Source: Streptomyces physcomitrii
Lineage (GTDB): Bacteria > Actinomycetota > Actinomycetes > Streptomycetales > Streptomycetaceae
NCBI RefSeq assembly: GCF_012273655.1
Contig: NZ_JAAWWP010000029.1
Coordinates: 3,513-67,512, forward strand
Reading direction: 5' to 3'
DNA length: 64,000 nt
Shown here: positions 1 to 7,380 of the stretch, in pieces
Numbering within the stretch: position 1 is the stretch's first letter
How the letters are laid out: each line of letters starts with the position of its first letter
The notes under the pieces: generated by a model
Seen by the model: the letters and a program-made list of their open reading frames with translations, nothing else
Told to the model about the DNA's origin: nothing
The model's database searches: none
Translations under genes and position numbers: made by a program

Positions 1-942
1 GGAGGCGCTGCGGTCGTCCAGGGCGCGCAGGGCCGCGGCGGCGTCGTCGAGGGCGTAGGAGTCGCCGAGGACCGGGTCCAGGCGCCCGGCCTCCAGATGC
101 GGGAGCAGGTCCCGCCACTGCTCCTGCAGATACGCGGGGCGGGCCAGCCAGTAGGCGCCCCAGCCGACGCCCCGTACGTCGATGTTGTTGAGCAGCAGCC
201 GGTTCACCTTCACGGTCGGGATCTCGCCGCCGGTGAAGCCGATGACGAGCAGGCGCCCCTCGGGGGCGAGGCTGCGCAGCGAGTCGGTGAAGCGGTCGCC
301 GCCCACCGGGTCGACCACCACGTCCACGCCGCGGCCGCCGGTCAGCTCCTTGACCGCGGGCAGGAAGCCGTCGGCGAGCACCACCTCGTCGGCCCCCGCC
401 TTGCGGGCGACCTCGCCCTTCGCCTCCGAGGAGACCACGGCCACCACCCGGGCACCGAGGGCCGCGGCCAGCTGGACGGCGGCGGTGCCCACGCCGCCCG
501 CCGCGCCGTGCACCAGTACGGTCTCGCCGGCGCGCAGCCCGGCCCGCCGGACGAAGGCGAAGTGGGCGGTGAGGTAGTTCATCGGCAGGCCCGCACCGGC
601 GGCGAAGGACAGGCGCTCGGGCAGCGGGAAGACCATCGCGGGATCGGCGACCACCTGCTCGGCGAAGCCGCCGAAGCCCGGGAAGGCGGCGACGCGCTGC
701 CCCGCGGTGAAGCCGGAGCCCGCCGGGGCCTCGCGGACCACCCCGGCCACCTCGGAGCCGGGGACGAACGGCGGCTCGGGCTTGAGCTGGTAGGCGCCCC
801 GGGTCAGGAGCACGTCCGGGTAGGTCACCCCCGCCGCCCGTACGTCGATCAGGACCTGCCCCTCCTGGCGCTCCGGCGGGTCGATCTCCGCGACCTCCAC
901 CGCATCCGGTCCTTCGAGCCGTACCACCCGCACCGCGCGCAT
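1..942 (-). CDS. NADPH:quinone oxidoreductase, MDR family (3' end cut by window)
   Basis: Medium-chain dehydrogenase/reductase of the quinone oxidoreductase type, predicted to reduce quinones or enones with NADPH in the cytoplasm. The N-terminal GroES-like half contains AGVTYPDVL and GSEVAGVV. The Rossmann half has the nucleotide motif GAAGGVGTAAV near residues 145-155. Structural-zinc cysteines are absent, as in QOR-type members. About 314 residues are visible and the frame is still open at base 1, so only a few C-terminal residues should be missing. ATG at 942 is preferred over ATG at 948 because the AAAGGA sequence then sits about 8 bases upstream. A perfect 6+1+6 palindrome lies 50-65 bases upstream. 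Substrate unknown. Confidence 0.85.
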   Translation of the reverse strand, partial: MRAVRVVRLEGPDAVEVAEIDPPERQEGQVLIDVRAAGVTYPDVLLTRGAYQLKPEPPFVPGSEVAGVVREAPAGSGFTAGQRVAAFPGFGGFAEQVVADPAMVFPLPERLSFAAGAGLPMNYLTAHFAFVRRAGLRAGETVLVHGAAGGVGTAAVQLAAALGARVVAVVSSEAKGEVARKAGADEVVLADGFLPAVKELTGGRGVDVVVDPVGGDRFTDSLRSLAPEGRLLVIGFTGGEIPTVKVNRLLLNNIDVRGVGWGAYWLARPAYLQEQWRDLLPHLEAGRLDPVLGDSYALDDAAAALRALDDRSAS

Positions 943-992
943 CCGCATTGTCCTTTCCCAGACGTCGACCCTGCCGAGGCTAGGGCAGCTCC

Positions 993-1005
993 TGAGCATT
1001 GCTCA
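993..1005. promoter_or_regulatory. Candidate TetR-type operator upstream of the oxidoreductase
   Basis: Perfect palindrome TGAGCA-T-TGCTCA in the 311-base divergent region between the quinone oxidoreductase (minus) and the HNH nuclease (plus). Length and shape fit a TetR-family operator, and such regulators often neighbour quinone oxidoreductases, but no regulator gene is adjacent inside the window. The rest of 943-1253 holds no gene that I can support. The right half (about 1130-1200) is less GC-rich and is the likely promoter region of the nuclease gene. Confidence 0.45.
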
Positions 1006-1253
1006 ATAGCGGTCGGGTCGGCGTGCGGGCCACGGTGCCCCCGCGCGGTCGTCGCGCCGGGCCGGGATCCGCGGTCGGTGACCCGTGCGGCCGGGGTGCC
1101 CAGAGGGGCGCAAGAGCCGCCAACCACCCGCAATATCCGGCCTGTTGTGCACTCGTCACGGGAATTTCACTCTGGCATCTACCCGCATAGAGCCGGGCGC
1201 GGCACCATATGGCCGCCCCCCATCCCCTGCTCCTCCACTTGCCGGGAGAACTG

Positions 1254-1892
1254 ATGCGCAAGCGTGCACGCGCCCTCGCCGCGGCCTTCACCGCCGCCGC
1301 CACGACCGCCCTGACCCTGCTCGCCACCGCCCCCGCCGAGGCGGCGCTGCCCACCCCGATCGCGGCCAGCACCGCCCGCTCCTACCTGTCCTCGATGAGC
1401 GCCACCGCCGAGCACTCCATGAGCGGCTACAGCCGGGACCTCTTCCCGCACTGGATCACCATCAGCGGCTCCTGCGACACCCGCGAGACCATCCTCAAGC
1501 GCGACGGTTCGGGGGTCGTCACCGACTCCTCCTGCAAGGCCACCAGCGGCAGTTGGTACTCGCCCTACGACGGGGCCACCTGGAGCTCCGCCTCCGACGT
1601 CGACATCGACCACCTGGTCCCGCTGGCCGAGGCCTGGGGCAGCGGTGCCTGGAACTGGAGCACCGCCAAGCGCCAGCAGCTCGCCAACGACCTGACCCGG
1701 CCGCAGCTGCTCGCGGTCACCGACAACGTCAACCAGTCCAAGAGCGACAAGGACCCGGCGGAGTGGTGGCCCTCCCGCACCGCCTACAAGTGCACCTACG
1801 CCCGCGCCTGGGTGCAGGTGAAGCACTACTACGGGCTGAGCGTCGACTCCGCCGAGAAGAGCGCGCTCAGCTCGGTCCTCAACGGCTGCTGA
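1254..1892 (+). CDS. Secreted HNH endonuclease-fold protein (GmrSD/DUF1524-like)
   Basis: Predicted exported nuclease of the HNH superfamily, 212 residues. It begins with a Sec signal peptide: Arg-rich start, Ala/Leu core, and an AEA cleavage site near residue 30. The catalytic core has DIDHLVPLAEAWGSGA from about residue 117, followed by NDLTRPQLLAV, the NVNQSK stretch and KDPAEWWP. This D-x-DH-x-VPL plus N/K-D-P-W pattern is typical of actinobacterial HNH proteins. Two Cys pairs may form disulfides outside the cell. The start is ATG 1254, which follows GGGAGAA; an in-frame ATG at 1209 would put unlikely residues before the signal peptide. A strong hairpin terminator follows, so it is probably monocistronic. 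Confidence 0.85.
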   Translation: MRKRARALAAAFTAAATTALTLLATAPAEAALPTPIAASTARSYLSSMSATAEHSMSGYSRDLFPHWITISGSCDTRETILKRDGSGVVTDSSCKATSGSWYSPYDGATWSSASDVDIDHLVPLAEAWGSGAWNWSTAKRQQLANDLTRPQLLAVTDNVNQSKSDKDPAEWWPSRTAYKCTYARAWVQVKHYYGLSVDSAEKSALSSVLNGC

Positions 1893-1909
1893 GCCCTGCC
1901 CTCTTGCGG

Positions 1910-1956
1910 CCTGGCCTGTCCACCCCGGTCGAGCACCCCGGGGTGGACAGGCCAGG
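1910..1956 (+). terminator. Strong hairpin terminator after the nuclease gene
   Basis: Perfect 17-bp stem: 1910-1926 (CCTGGCCTGTCCACCCC) pairs with 1940-1956 across a 13-base loop. It starts 18 bases after the nuclease stop. There is no T-run, as is usual in Streptomyces. Confidence 0.85.
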
Positions 1957-2126
1957 TCCGCGAGGGTGGAGCCGTCCTCGGCCGCCTCCTCCCGCCGCTG
2001 TCCCGGTGCACGCGCCCTCCCGCATCAGAACCGGTGGCCGGATCCCGGTGCTCCGCGCGTGCGGTCTCCCGAAGCGGGTAGCGGAACTCGCACGCCGGAG
2101 CACCGGGAAAGACGGAGGCAGGACCG

Positions 2127-2720
2127 ATGAAGCAGGCACGTGGCAAGAGCGGCAAGGGCGCCGAGGGCGGTACGGAGGACAAGGGTCCCCGGGAGGACGC
2201 GGGCACCGCCCCGGTGAACGGCAAGGCGCCGGCGCCGATGTTCCTGCGGGTTCTGGTGATGCTGCTCGCCTTCGGGCTCATGGTCGGCTTCGCGGTGGTA
2301 CTCGCCCGGCTCACCCTGGAGCCCTCGGCCAGTTCGGAGGCCCTGACCCACAACAACCTGAGCCCCGGCAGCTCGATCCGGGACTACCTCGCCCGGCCCG
2401 CCTTCCGCGACACCGTCAAGCAGCTCGGCGGGAACCTCCTGCTCGGCGTCCCCTTCGGCCTGCTGCTTCCGGTCCTCGCGCCGCGCACCCGGGGGCTGCT
2501 GCGGATCGCCTTTCTGACCGCTTTTGTCATGCTCCTGGTAGAGCTGACCCAGGGCGCCTTCGTGACCGGGCGCGCCTTCGACGTGGACGACGTCCTGCTC
2601 AACACCTCGGGTGCGCTTGCCGGTTACCTCCTCCTCGGCCGCCGGGTGAGCCGGGCGCTGCACCCGCGCCGTGCGCACTGGTGGCACCGCTTCACCCGCC
2701 GCTCCACCGCGGAGAGCTGA
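2127..2720 (+). CDS. VanZ-like family membrane protein
   Basis: Integral membrane protein of the VanZ-like family, 197 residues. It has a hydrophilic, Lys/Gly/Glu-rich cytoplasmic N-terminus (about 35 residues) and then four predicted transmembrane segments: about 39-62, 95-117, 127-147 and 155-172. The family signature is present as the acidic-Thr-Gln motif ELTQG, followed by GRAFDVDDVLLNTSGALAGY. In enterococci VanZ gives low-level teicoplanin resistance; the role of actinobacterial homologues is unknown. ATG 2127 is preceded by a GGAGG-like site. It is flanked by terminators on both sides, so it is probably a single-gene unit. Confidence 0.85.
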   Translation: MKQARGKSGKGAEGGTEDKGPREDAGTAPVNGKAPAPMFLRVLVMLLAFGLMVGFAVVLARLTLEPSASSEALTHNNLSPGSSIRDYLARPAFRDTVKQLGGNLLLGVPFGLLLPVLAPRTRGLLRIAFLTAFVMLLVELTQGAFVTGRAFDVDDVLLNTSGALAGYLLLGRRVSRALHPRRAHWWHRFTRRSTAES

Positions 2721-2777
2721 GCCCGTCCCGACGCCGACGGAGCCGTACCCGTACACGCCGCTCCGCCCGTCGCCCTC

Positions 2778-2815
2778 CTGCTGCGGCACCCGTGCACGTC
2801 CGGGTGCCGCAGCAG
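2778..2815 (+). terminator. Hairpin terminator after the VanZ-like gene
   Basis: Perfect 15-bp stem: 2778-2792 (CTGCTGCGGCACCCG) pairs with 2801-2815, with an 8-base loop. It lies 57 bases after the VanZ-like stop and begins the roughly 640-base region (2721-3357) that also holds the control elements of the next gene. Confidence 0.85.
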
Positions 2816-2980
2816 TCGTATGTGCGCCACCCGTCTTCCCGGCGCGAGAACGGCTGACCGTTTTGATGGGAATTAGCATCTCTTTTTCTGTCTCATCACC
2901 ATCACCGCTCTTTGCGCGAAATAACTCGCCTTGTGTTCCTTGCCTGGGTCGCCGAACGGCGAATGGTTGCACCACGAGCC

Positions 2981-2996
2981 AGTGACATGCGTCACT
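2981..2996. promoter_or_regulatory. Candidate Crp (cAMP receptor protein) site
   Basis: AGTGAC-ATGC-GTCACT is a perfect 6+6 inverted repeat containing the Crp core GTGA-N6-TCAC. It lies about 170 bases before the predicted transcription start of the LysM/transglycosylase gene. Crp control of a muralytic gene that also carries a ydaO riboswitch is known for rpfA in Streptomyces, so the pairing here is coherent. The distance to the promoter is long, so direct control is inferred. Confidence 0.6.
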
Positions 2997-3133
2997 CCCC
3001 GCCGGATATCGCGGAGTGATCTCCAGGCCCATTTCCCTTTCCCGGAAGCCGAGTTGTGCTGCCCGCCGAGGTCTGTGCCACTCCGGAACTTCTCCGGTTC
3101 TCCCGTCGCGGATTGCATCCGTTAATCAGGGAC

Positions 3134-3163
3134 TTGTTCCCCGCCGCCGGATTCGCTTAGCGT
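3134..3163 (+). promoter_or_regulatory. Predicted vegetative promoter of the LysM/transglycosylase gene
   Basis: TTGTTC (3134-3139) and TAGCGT (3158-3163) are spaced by 18 bases, a reasonable housekeeping-sigma promoter. It would start transcription near 3170, just upstream of the riboswitch, leaving a 5' leader of nearly 190 bases before ATG 3358. Confidence 0.5.
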
Positions 3164-3179
3164 CACCGCAATCCGGATG

Positions 3180-3345
3180 GACGCCTAATCCTGCCGCTGT
3201 CCGGTCACCGCACTCACTCGCCAGGCAGGAGCGGGGAACCCAATATCACCGCCGGTCCGAAACGGAACGGCTCGGGGTGAAGTCGTGCGCGCCACGGCCG
3301 GGCATCTCCAGCCCGAACCCGACAGCTCACCTCGCAGGCGACGGA
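3180..3345 (+). promoter_or_regulatory. ydaO/yuaA-type c-di-AMP riboswitch
   Basis: The leader carries the conserved blocks of the actinobacterial ydaO element in order: GCCAGGCAGGAGCGGGGAACCC (about 3219-3240), the GGGGTGAAGTCG block (about 3274-3285), then the GGGCATCTCCAGCCCGAACC and GACAGCT blocks (about 3299-3327), and ACCTCGCAGGC closing the outer helix (to about 3340). Position in front of a secreted cell-wall lytic gene matches known Streptomyces examples, where c-di-AMP lowers expression. The Shine-Dalgarno GGAGAGGA comes right after the aptamer, so control could be by transcription termination or by masking the ribosome site. Confidence 0.92.
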
Positions 3346-3357
3346 GAGGAATTCACC

Positions 3358-4131
3358 ATGGCCAAAAAGGGCAAGCACCGTCGTCCGAAGAGCAGTTCGC
3401 TCACCCGTTCCGTCGTCGCCGCGGGTACCGGCGGCGCCGCTCTCGTCCTGCCGATGATGGCCGCGACCGGCGCGAACGCGGCCGACTCGGCCAAGTCGTC
3501 CGCCCCCGAGAAGAGCAGCGCGGCCGCCACCGCCGAGAAGTCCGAGAAGAAGAAGGACGCCCCCGCCACGTACTCCGTGGTCGCCGGCGACTACCTCTCG
3601 AAGATCGCTCAGGACCAGTCCGTGGACGGCGGCTGGAAGCGGCTCTACCAGGACAACCGGAAGGCCGTCGGTGACGACCCGTCGCTGATCCGCCCGGGCC
3701 TGAAGCTCACCATCAACGCCCCGGCCAAGTCGAAGTCCCAGGAAAAGCCGGTCTCCGACACCACTGCCTCGAAGACCTCGGCGAGTGAATCCGCGGAGCC
3801 GGCCACGTATTCCGACGACCTCGACGGCTGGATCAAGGAATCGCTCGCGGTGATGGCCGAGCACGGAATTCCCGGCTCCTACGAGGGAATTGAGCGCAAC
3901 ATCCTGCGCGAGTCCTCCGGCAACCCCTCGGCCGTCAACAACTGGGACTCGAACGCGGCGGCCGGAACCCCGTCGAAGGGCCTGCTCCAGGTCATCCCGC
4001 CGACCTTCGAGGCGTACCACGTGCCGGGTACCTCGACGGACATCTTCGACCCCGTCGCGAACATCACGGCCGCGTGCAACTACGCCGCCGACAACTACGG
4101 CTCGATCGACAACGTCGACGGACCGTACTGA
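3358..4131 (+). CDS. Secreted LysM / lytic transglycosylase-like cell-wall protein
   Basis: Predicted exported peptidoglycan hydrolase, 257 residues. In order: a signal peptide with a basic start and ANA-type cleavage near residue 41; a Ser/Ala/Lys-rich linker; a LysM domain at about 71-118 (TYSVVAGDYLSKIA through LIRPGLKLTI); a second Ser/Thr-rich linker; and an SLT-type domain from about 155 to the end. The likely catalytic Glu is residue 185 in ILRESSGNP, with GLLQVIPPTF and NYAADNYGS downstream as in bacterial transglycosylases and Rpf-like enzymes. The long leader with a riboswitch and a Crp-like site implies control by c-di-AMP and cAMP, fitting a role in germination or cell-wall remodelling. 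Start ATG 3358 follows GGAGAGGA. Confidence 0.9.
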   Translation: MAKKGKHRRPKSSSLTRSVVAAGTGGAALVLPMMAATGANAADSAKSSAPEKSSAAATAEKSEKKKDAPATYSVVAGDYLSKIAQDQSVDGGWKRLYQDNRKAVGDDPSLIRPGLKLTINAPAKSKSQEKPVSDTTASKTSASESAEPATYSDDLDGWIKESLAVMAEHGIPGSYEGIERNILRESSGNPSAVNNWDSNAAAGTPSKGLLQVIPPTFEAYHVPGTSTDIFDPVANITAACNYAADNYGSIDNVDGPY

Positions 4132-4171
4132 TTCACCCGCCACCTCCACCCGTCTCCACCTGACTCCACCC

Positions 4172-4218
4172 GAGCGTGCCGGTGCGCGCCCCGACAGGGG
4201 AAGCGCGCCGGCACGCTC
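4172..4218 (+). terminator. Hairpin terminator after the LysM gene
   Basis: 16-bp stem with one G-U pair: 4172-4187 (GAGCGTGCCGGTGCGC) pairs with 4203-4218, with a 15-base loop, 41 bases after the stop. Confidence 0.8.
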
Positions 4219-4343
4219 TGTGACGCCCCGGCTCCGGGGGCCGCCGCCCGGGGATTCACCCGAATGGCCCCCGGCGGATGGCCGCGGCGGCGGCGCCCGC
4301 CCACGCTCGGTATGACCGTCCACCCGAGTGAAGGAGTCCGGTC

Positions 4344-4778
4344 ATGGCGCAGACGGTGAACAGGCCGGGAGGCTCGCGCAGCGACCCGTCCGGCGGCGCG
4401 TGGATCACGGGCGGCACCATGTTCGCGGGCACCCTGATGTTCGTCGGGGGAGTGCTGGCGATCCTCACAGGGATCGCGGGCATCGCCGACGACGACGTCT
4501 ACGGCCGCGTCGGCAACTACGTGTACGAGTTCGATGTCTCCTCGTGGGGCTGGACCCACCTCGTCCTCGGCATCGTGCTGGTCCTGACCGGCCTCGGCAT
4601 CCTCAGCGGAGTGGCCTGGGCGCGCACGCTCGGCGTGGTGATCGCCTCGCTCCATCTGATCGCCAACTTCATGTGGCTGCCGTACTCCCCGGTGTGGGCC
4701 ATCGTGGCGGTCGCCATCGACGGCTTCGTGATCTGGGCACTCTGCGGCAGCATGCGCACCGCGCGCCCCCGCACCTGA
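4344..4778 (+). CDS. DUF7144-type four-helix membrane protein
   Basis: Small integral membrane protein of unknown function, 144 residues, matching the family common in Streptomyces and annotated as DUF7144. Four hydrophobic segments are visible (about 25-48, 71-92, 95-117 and 119-137) after a short hydrophilic N-terminus. The family pattern includes GG-x-MF-x-GTLMFVGGVLAI and WGWTHLVLG. ATG 4344 follows GAAGGAG. The methyltransferase gene starts 14 bases downstream, so the two may be co-transcribed although no functional link is apparent. Confidence 0.75.
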   Translation: MAQTVNRPGGSRSDPSGGAWITGGTMFAGTLMFVGGVLAILTGIAGIADDDVYGRVGNYVYEFDVSSWGWTHLVLGIVLVLTGLGILSGVAWARTLGVVIASLHLIANFMWLPYSPVWAIVAVAIDGFVIWALCGSMRTARPRT

Positions 4779-4792
4779 CCGCGGGGCGCGCC

Positions 4793-5587
4793 ATGGCACA
4801 CACCGACCCGCAGCAGGACAGCGACGATCCCGGGCGGGCCGGCGACGACCCGCAGTACGACCGGGTGGGCGATCTGTACCGCCAGTACAAGATGTCCGCC
4901 ACCGCCCCCGTCCCCGAACTGGGCCTCTTCCTGCGGCTCCTCGGGGACGTGGCGGGTCAGCGGGTCCTGGACCTGGCCACGGGGTACGGCTTCTACGCCC
5001 GCACCGCGCACGGCCTCGGCACCGCCGAGGTCGTCGGCGTGGACCTCTCGCCCGAGATGGTCCGGCGCGCCGAGTCGGCCACCGGGGATCCGGCGGTCCG
5101 CTTCCACGTCGGTGACGCCCGCGATCTGCCCGACCTCGGCAGCTTCGACACGGTCACCGCCGTCTGGCTGTTCAACTACGCCGACTCACCGGCGGAGCTG
5201 ACCGCGATGGCCGCGAGCGCGCGCCGGGCGCTGCGCCCCGGGGGCCGCCTGGTCGCGATCACCGTGAACCCCGGCTACGAGGTGCGCGGCCCGGACTGGA
5301 CCCGGTACGGACTGCGGGTGCACCGCGCCGAGCCCGCCGAGGGGCGGCACCGGCTCCGTATCGCGCTGATCGCCCCGGAGGCCGACATCCCGCTGTCGAT
5401 GTCCCGCTGGGACGCCGACGTCTACGCGCGGGCGCTGGCGGAGGCCGGTTTCGGCCCGCCGTCCTGGGAGCTGCCGGACGAGGAGAGCATCCCGGCCGAG
5501 GAGTTCGCGAGCCGCGGGGCCGACTACTGGGCCACCGCGCTCGCCAACCCGTTCCCGGCGGGTTTCACGGCCGCCGTCCCCGACTGA
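4793..5587 (+). CDS. Class I SAM-dependent methyltransferase
   Basis: Soluble class I methyltransferase, 264 residues. Motif I is VLDLATGYGFYAR (about residues 58-70), followed by the acidic loop VVGVDLSPEMVRRA, motif II GDARDLPD and a post-motif TAVWLFNYA. The C-terminal third matches the family where a Trp/Tyr-rich segment closes over the substrate. The substrate cannot be read from sequence. ATG 4793 lies 14 bases after the DUF7144 stop with only a weak ribosome site, so translation may depend on the upstream gene. It is separated from the secondary-metabolite genes by several unrelated units and is unlikely to belong to them. Confidence 0.8.
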   Translation: MAHTDPQQDSDDPGRAGDDPQYDRVGDLYRQYKMSATAPVPELGLFLRLLGDVAGQRVLDLATGYGFYARTAHGLGTAEVVGVDLSPEMVRRAESATGDPAVRFHVGDARDLPDLGSFDTVTAVWLFNYADSPAELTAMAASARRALRPGGRLVAITVNPGYEVRGPDWTRYGLRVHRAEPAEGRHRLRIALIAPEADIPLSMSRWDADVYARALAEAGFGPPSWELPDEESIPAEEFASRGADYWATALANPFPAGFTAAVPD

Positions 5588-5590
5588 TCC

Positions 5591-5630
5591 GCCGGTGCGC
5601 CGCGGGCGGTCCACCGCGGCGGTGACCGGC
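5591..5630 (+). terminator. Hairpin terminator after the methyltransferase
   Basis: Two-part stem: GCCGGT 5591-5596 with ACCGGC 5625-5630, and CGCCGCGG 5598-5605 with CCGCGGCG 5614-5621. It begins 4 bases after the stop codon. Confidence 0.75.
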
Positions 5631-5717
5631 GGCAATGCCGTGCGTCCTGCCGCCCGGCGCGGGCGAGAGGCCCCGCCGCGGCGGCCCGACTCCTGCGCGC
5701 ACCCTTGACAGGAACAA

Positions 5718-5729
5718 TGGTCTGGACCA
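5718..5729. promoter_or_regulatory. DasR-type operator (dre) at the chitinase promoter
   Basis: TGGTCTGGACCA is within one base of the known DasR core TGGTCTAGACCA. It begins 8 bases after a good -35 box (TTGACA, 5705-5710), so it covers the -35/-10 spacer. Bound DasR should repress, with release by N-acetylglucosamine-derived sugar phosphates. The -10 element itself is not clear. Confidence 0.8.
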
Positions 5730-5837
5730 GCTTGTACGTTCATCGGTGGCCACCGACCCCCACACCCAAGTTCCCGCACGGGGCGCGCAGTCGACGCTGC
5801 CCGCCCGGTGCGGAGCGCATTTCCGGGAGGCCATGCA

Positions 5838-6863
5838 GTGCACAGCAGAGTTCGTCCCCGCACGCTCAAAGCCGTTCTCGTCGCCGGGGTGCTCGCCGCC
5901 GCGGGCCTCGCCGCACCCACGGTGAGCGCCGCACAGGAGAGCGCGCCGTCCGTCAGCAGCAAGGCGGGCCCGGCCGCTGTCCCGGCGCACGCCGTGACCG
6001 GCTACTGGCAGAACTTCGACAACGGGGCGACCGTCCAGACCCTCGCCGAGGTGCAGGACGAGTACGACATCGTTGCCGTCGCCTTCGCCGACGCCACCGG
6101 CACCCCGGGCGAGGTGACCTTCAACCTCGACTCGGCGGGCCTCGGCGGCTACAGCGTCGAGCAGTTCAAGGCGGACGTCGCCGCCAAGCAGGCCGACGGG
6201 AAGTCCGTGATCATCTCCATCGGCGGCGAGAAGGGCACGGTCAGCATCACCGACGACGCCTCCGCCACCGCCTTCGCCGACTCGGTGTACGCGCTCATGC
6301 AGGAGTACGGCTTCGACGGTGTCGACATCGACCTGGAGAACGGCCTCAACTCGACGTACATGACCAAGGCGCTCAAGTCCCTGGGCGAGAAGGCCGGTTC
6401 GGACTTCGTGCTCACGATGGCGCCGCAGACCATCGACATGCAGTCGACCGAGAACGAGTACTTCAAGACGGCGCTGAACGTGAAGGACCTGCTCACCGTC
6501 GTCAACATGCAGTACTACAACAGCGGTTCGATGCTCGGCTGCGACGGCCAGGTCTACTCCCAGGGCACCGTCGACTTCCTGACCGGCCTCGCCTGCATCC
6601 AGCTCGAAGGCGGCCTCGACCCCTCCCAGGTCGGGATCGGCGTGCCGGCCTCCACCAAGGGCGCGGGCAGCGGCTATGTGGAGCCCTCGGTGGTGAACAA
6701 CGCCCTCGACTGCCTCACCCAGGGCACCAACTGCGGTTCCTTCAAGCCCTCGAAGACCTACCCGGGGCTGCGCGGCGCGATGACCTGGTCGACGAACTGG
6801 GACGCCGCGGCGGGCAACTCCTGGTCCGGCGCGGTCGGTCCGCACGTCCACGGACTGCCGTAG
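5838..6863 (+). CDS. Secreted GH18 chitinase
   Basis: Family 18 glycoside hydrolase that cleaves chitin outside the cell, 341 residues. A signal peptide (basic start, LKAVLVAGVLAAAGLAA core, cleavage near residue 35) leads into a single catalytic barrel with no visible chitin-binding module. The catalytic DxxDxDxE signature is present as DGVDIDLE with Glu at about residue 167, preceded by the SIGGEKG strand; later motifs are MAPQTIDM, MQYYNSGS and GAMTWSTNWD. GTG 5838 is chosen as start because GGGAGG lies 7 bases upstream and it gives a compact signal peptide. A DasR-type operator in the promoter fits the regulon for chitin use. Confidence 0.92.
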   Translation: MHSRVRPRTLKAVLVAGVLAAAGLAAPTVSAAQESAPSVSSKAGPAAVPAHAVTGYWQNFDNGATVQTLAEVQDEYDIVAVAFADATGTPGEVTFNLDSAGLGGYSVEQFKADVAAKQADGKSVIISIGGEKGTVSITDDASATAFADSVYALMQEYGFDGVDIDLENGLNSTYMTKALKSLGEKAGSDFVLTMAPQTIDMQSTENEYFKTALNVKDLLTVVNMQYYNSGSMLGCDGQVYSQGTVDFLTGLACIQLEGGLDPSQVGIGVPASTKGAGSGYVEPSVVNNALDCLTQGTNCGSFKPSKTYPGLRGAMTWSTNWDAAAGNSWSGAVGPHVHGLP

Positions 6864-6904
6864 CCCGTATCCCCTCGTCCGGCTCGTACGTACGCGGAAC
6901 CGTC

Positions 6905-6949
6905 GGCGGCCCGGGTCGCGGAGAAACTCTCTCCGTGCCCCGGGCCGCC
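6905..6949. terminator. Bidirectional terminator between convergent genes
   Basis: Outer 11-bp stem 6905-6915 (GGCGGCCCGGG) with 6939-6949, plus inner stem CGGAGA/TCTCCG (6919-6924 with 6930-6935). It lies between the chitinase stop (plus) and the end of the small minus-strand gene, so it can serve both. Confidence 0.8.
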
Positions 6950-6982
6950 ACCGCTTGAGGCGCCGAGAGCGCGCCCCCGCCC

Positions 6983-7219
6983 TCAGGAGCTGTGCAGGAA
7001 CCCGTCCCCGTGCAGGGCGATATGGGCCTCCAGGGCGTTGAGCGCGTCCCCGGTCGCCTGCGGGGTGCCGGTGCCGTGGCGTTCCGCGTAGTAGGCGGCG
7101 CCGAGCTTGCGCAGCAGGTCGTTGCCCGCGCGCTGCTGCTGTACCTCGTCGACCTTCTGCTTGCCCTGGTTCAGCGCGCTCTGCGCCTGCTCCTTGGCCC
7201 GGTCGAGAAATCCACTCAT
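6983..7219 (-). CDS. Small conserved hypothetical protein
   Basis: 78-residue acidic/amphipathic protein resembling small uncharacterised actinobacterial proteins. The first half is a predicted long helix rich in Gln, Lys and Glu (FLDRAKEQAQSALNQGK and following), and the second half contains LLRKLGAAYYAERHGTG and an ALEAHIALHG helix. There are no cysteines, signal peptide or membrane segments. ATG 7219 is preceded by GGGAGA at normal spacing; the frame is open further upstream to 7309 but those residues look non-coding. Function unknown. Confidence 0.7.
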   Translation of the reverse strand: MSGFLDRAKEQAQSALNQGKQKVDEVQQQRAGNDLLRKLGAAYYAERHGTGTPQATGDALNALEAHIALHGDGFLHSS

Positions 7220-7380
7220 GTCTGTCTCCCATCGCTCGGGGGAATCGTTGCCCACGCGCGGGATCCGTATGTTCATCCGGAAGGGTGAGGACGCGGCCCG
7301 CCCGTCCAAGCCTCGCAGCTTCCCCGGCGGTGTGCCCGGCGGCGGAGCGGCTCCTTCCCGCTCGGCGCGGTGGTGCCGGT

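Noticed and set aside
1085..2857. Long plus-strand open frame across the nuclease and VanZ-like genes
   Set aside because: It is an alternate-frame shadow, Arg/Pro-rich and crossing a 17-bp terminator hairpin. The real frames have signal-peptide, HNH and VanZ features.
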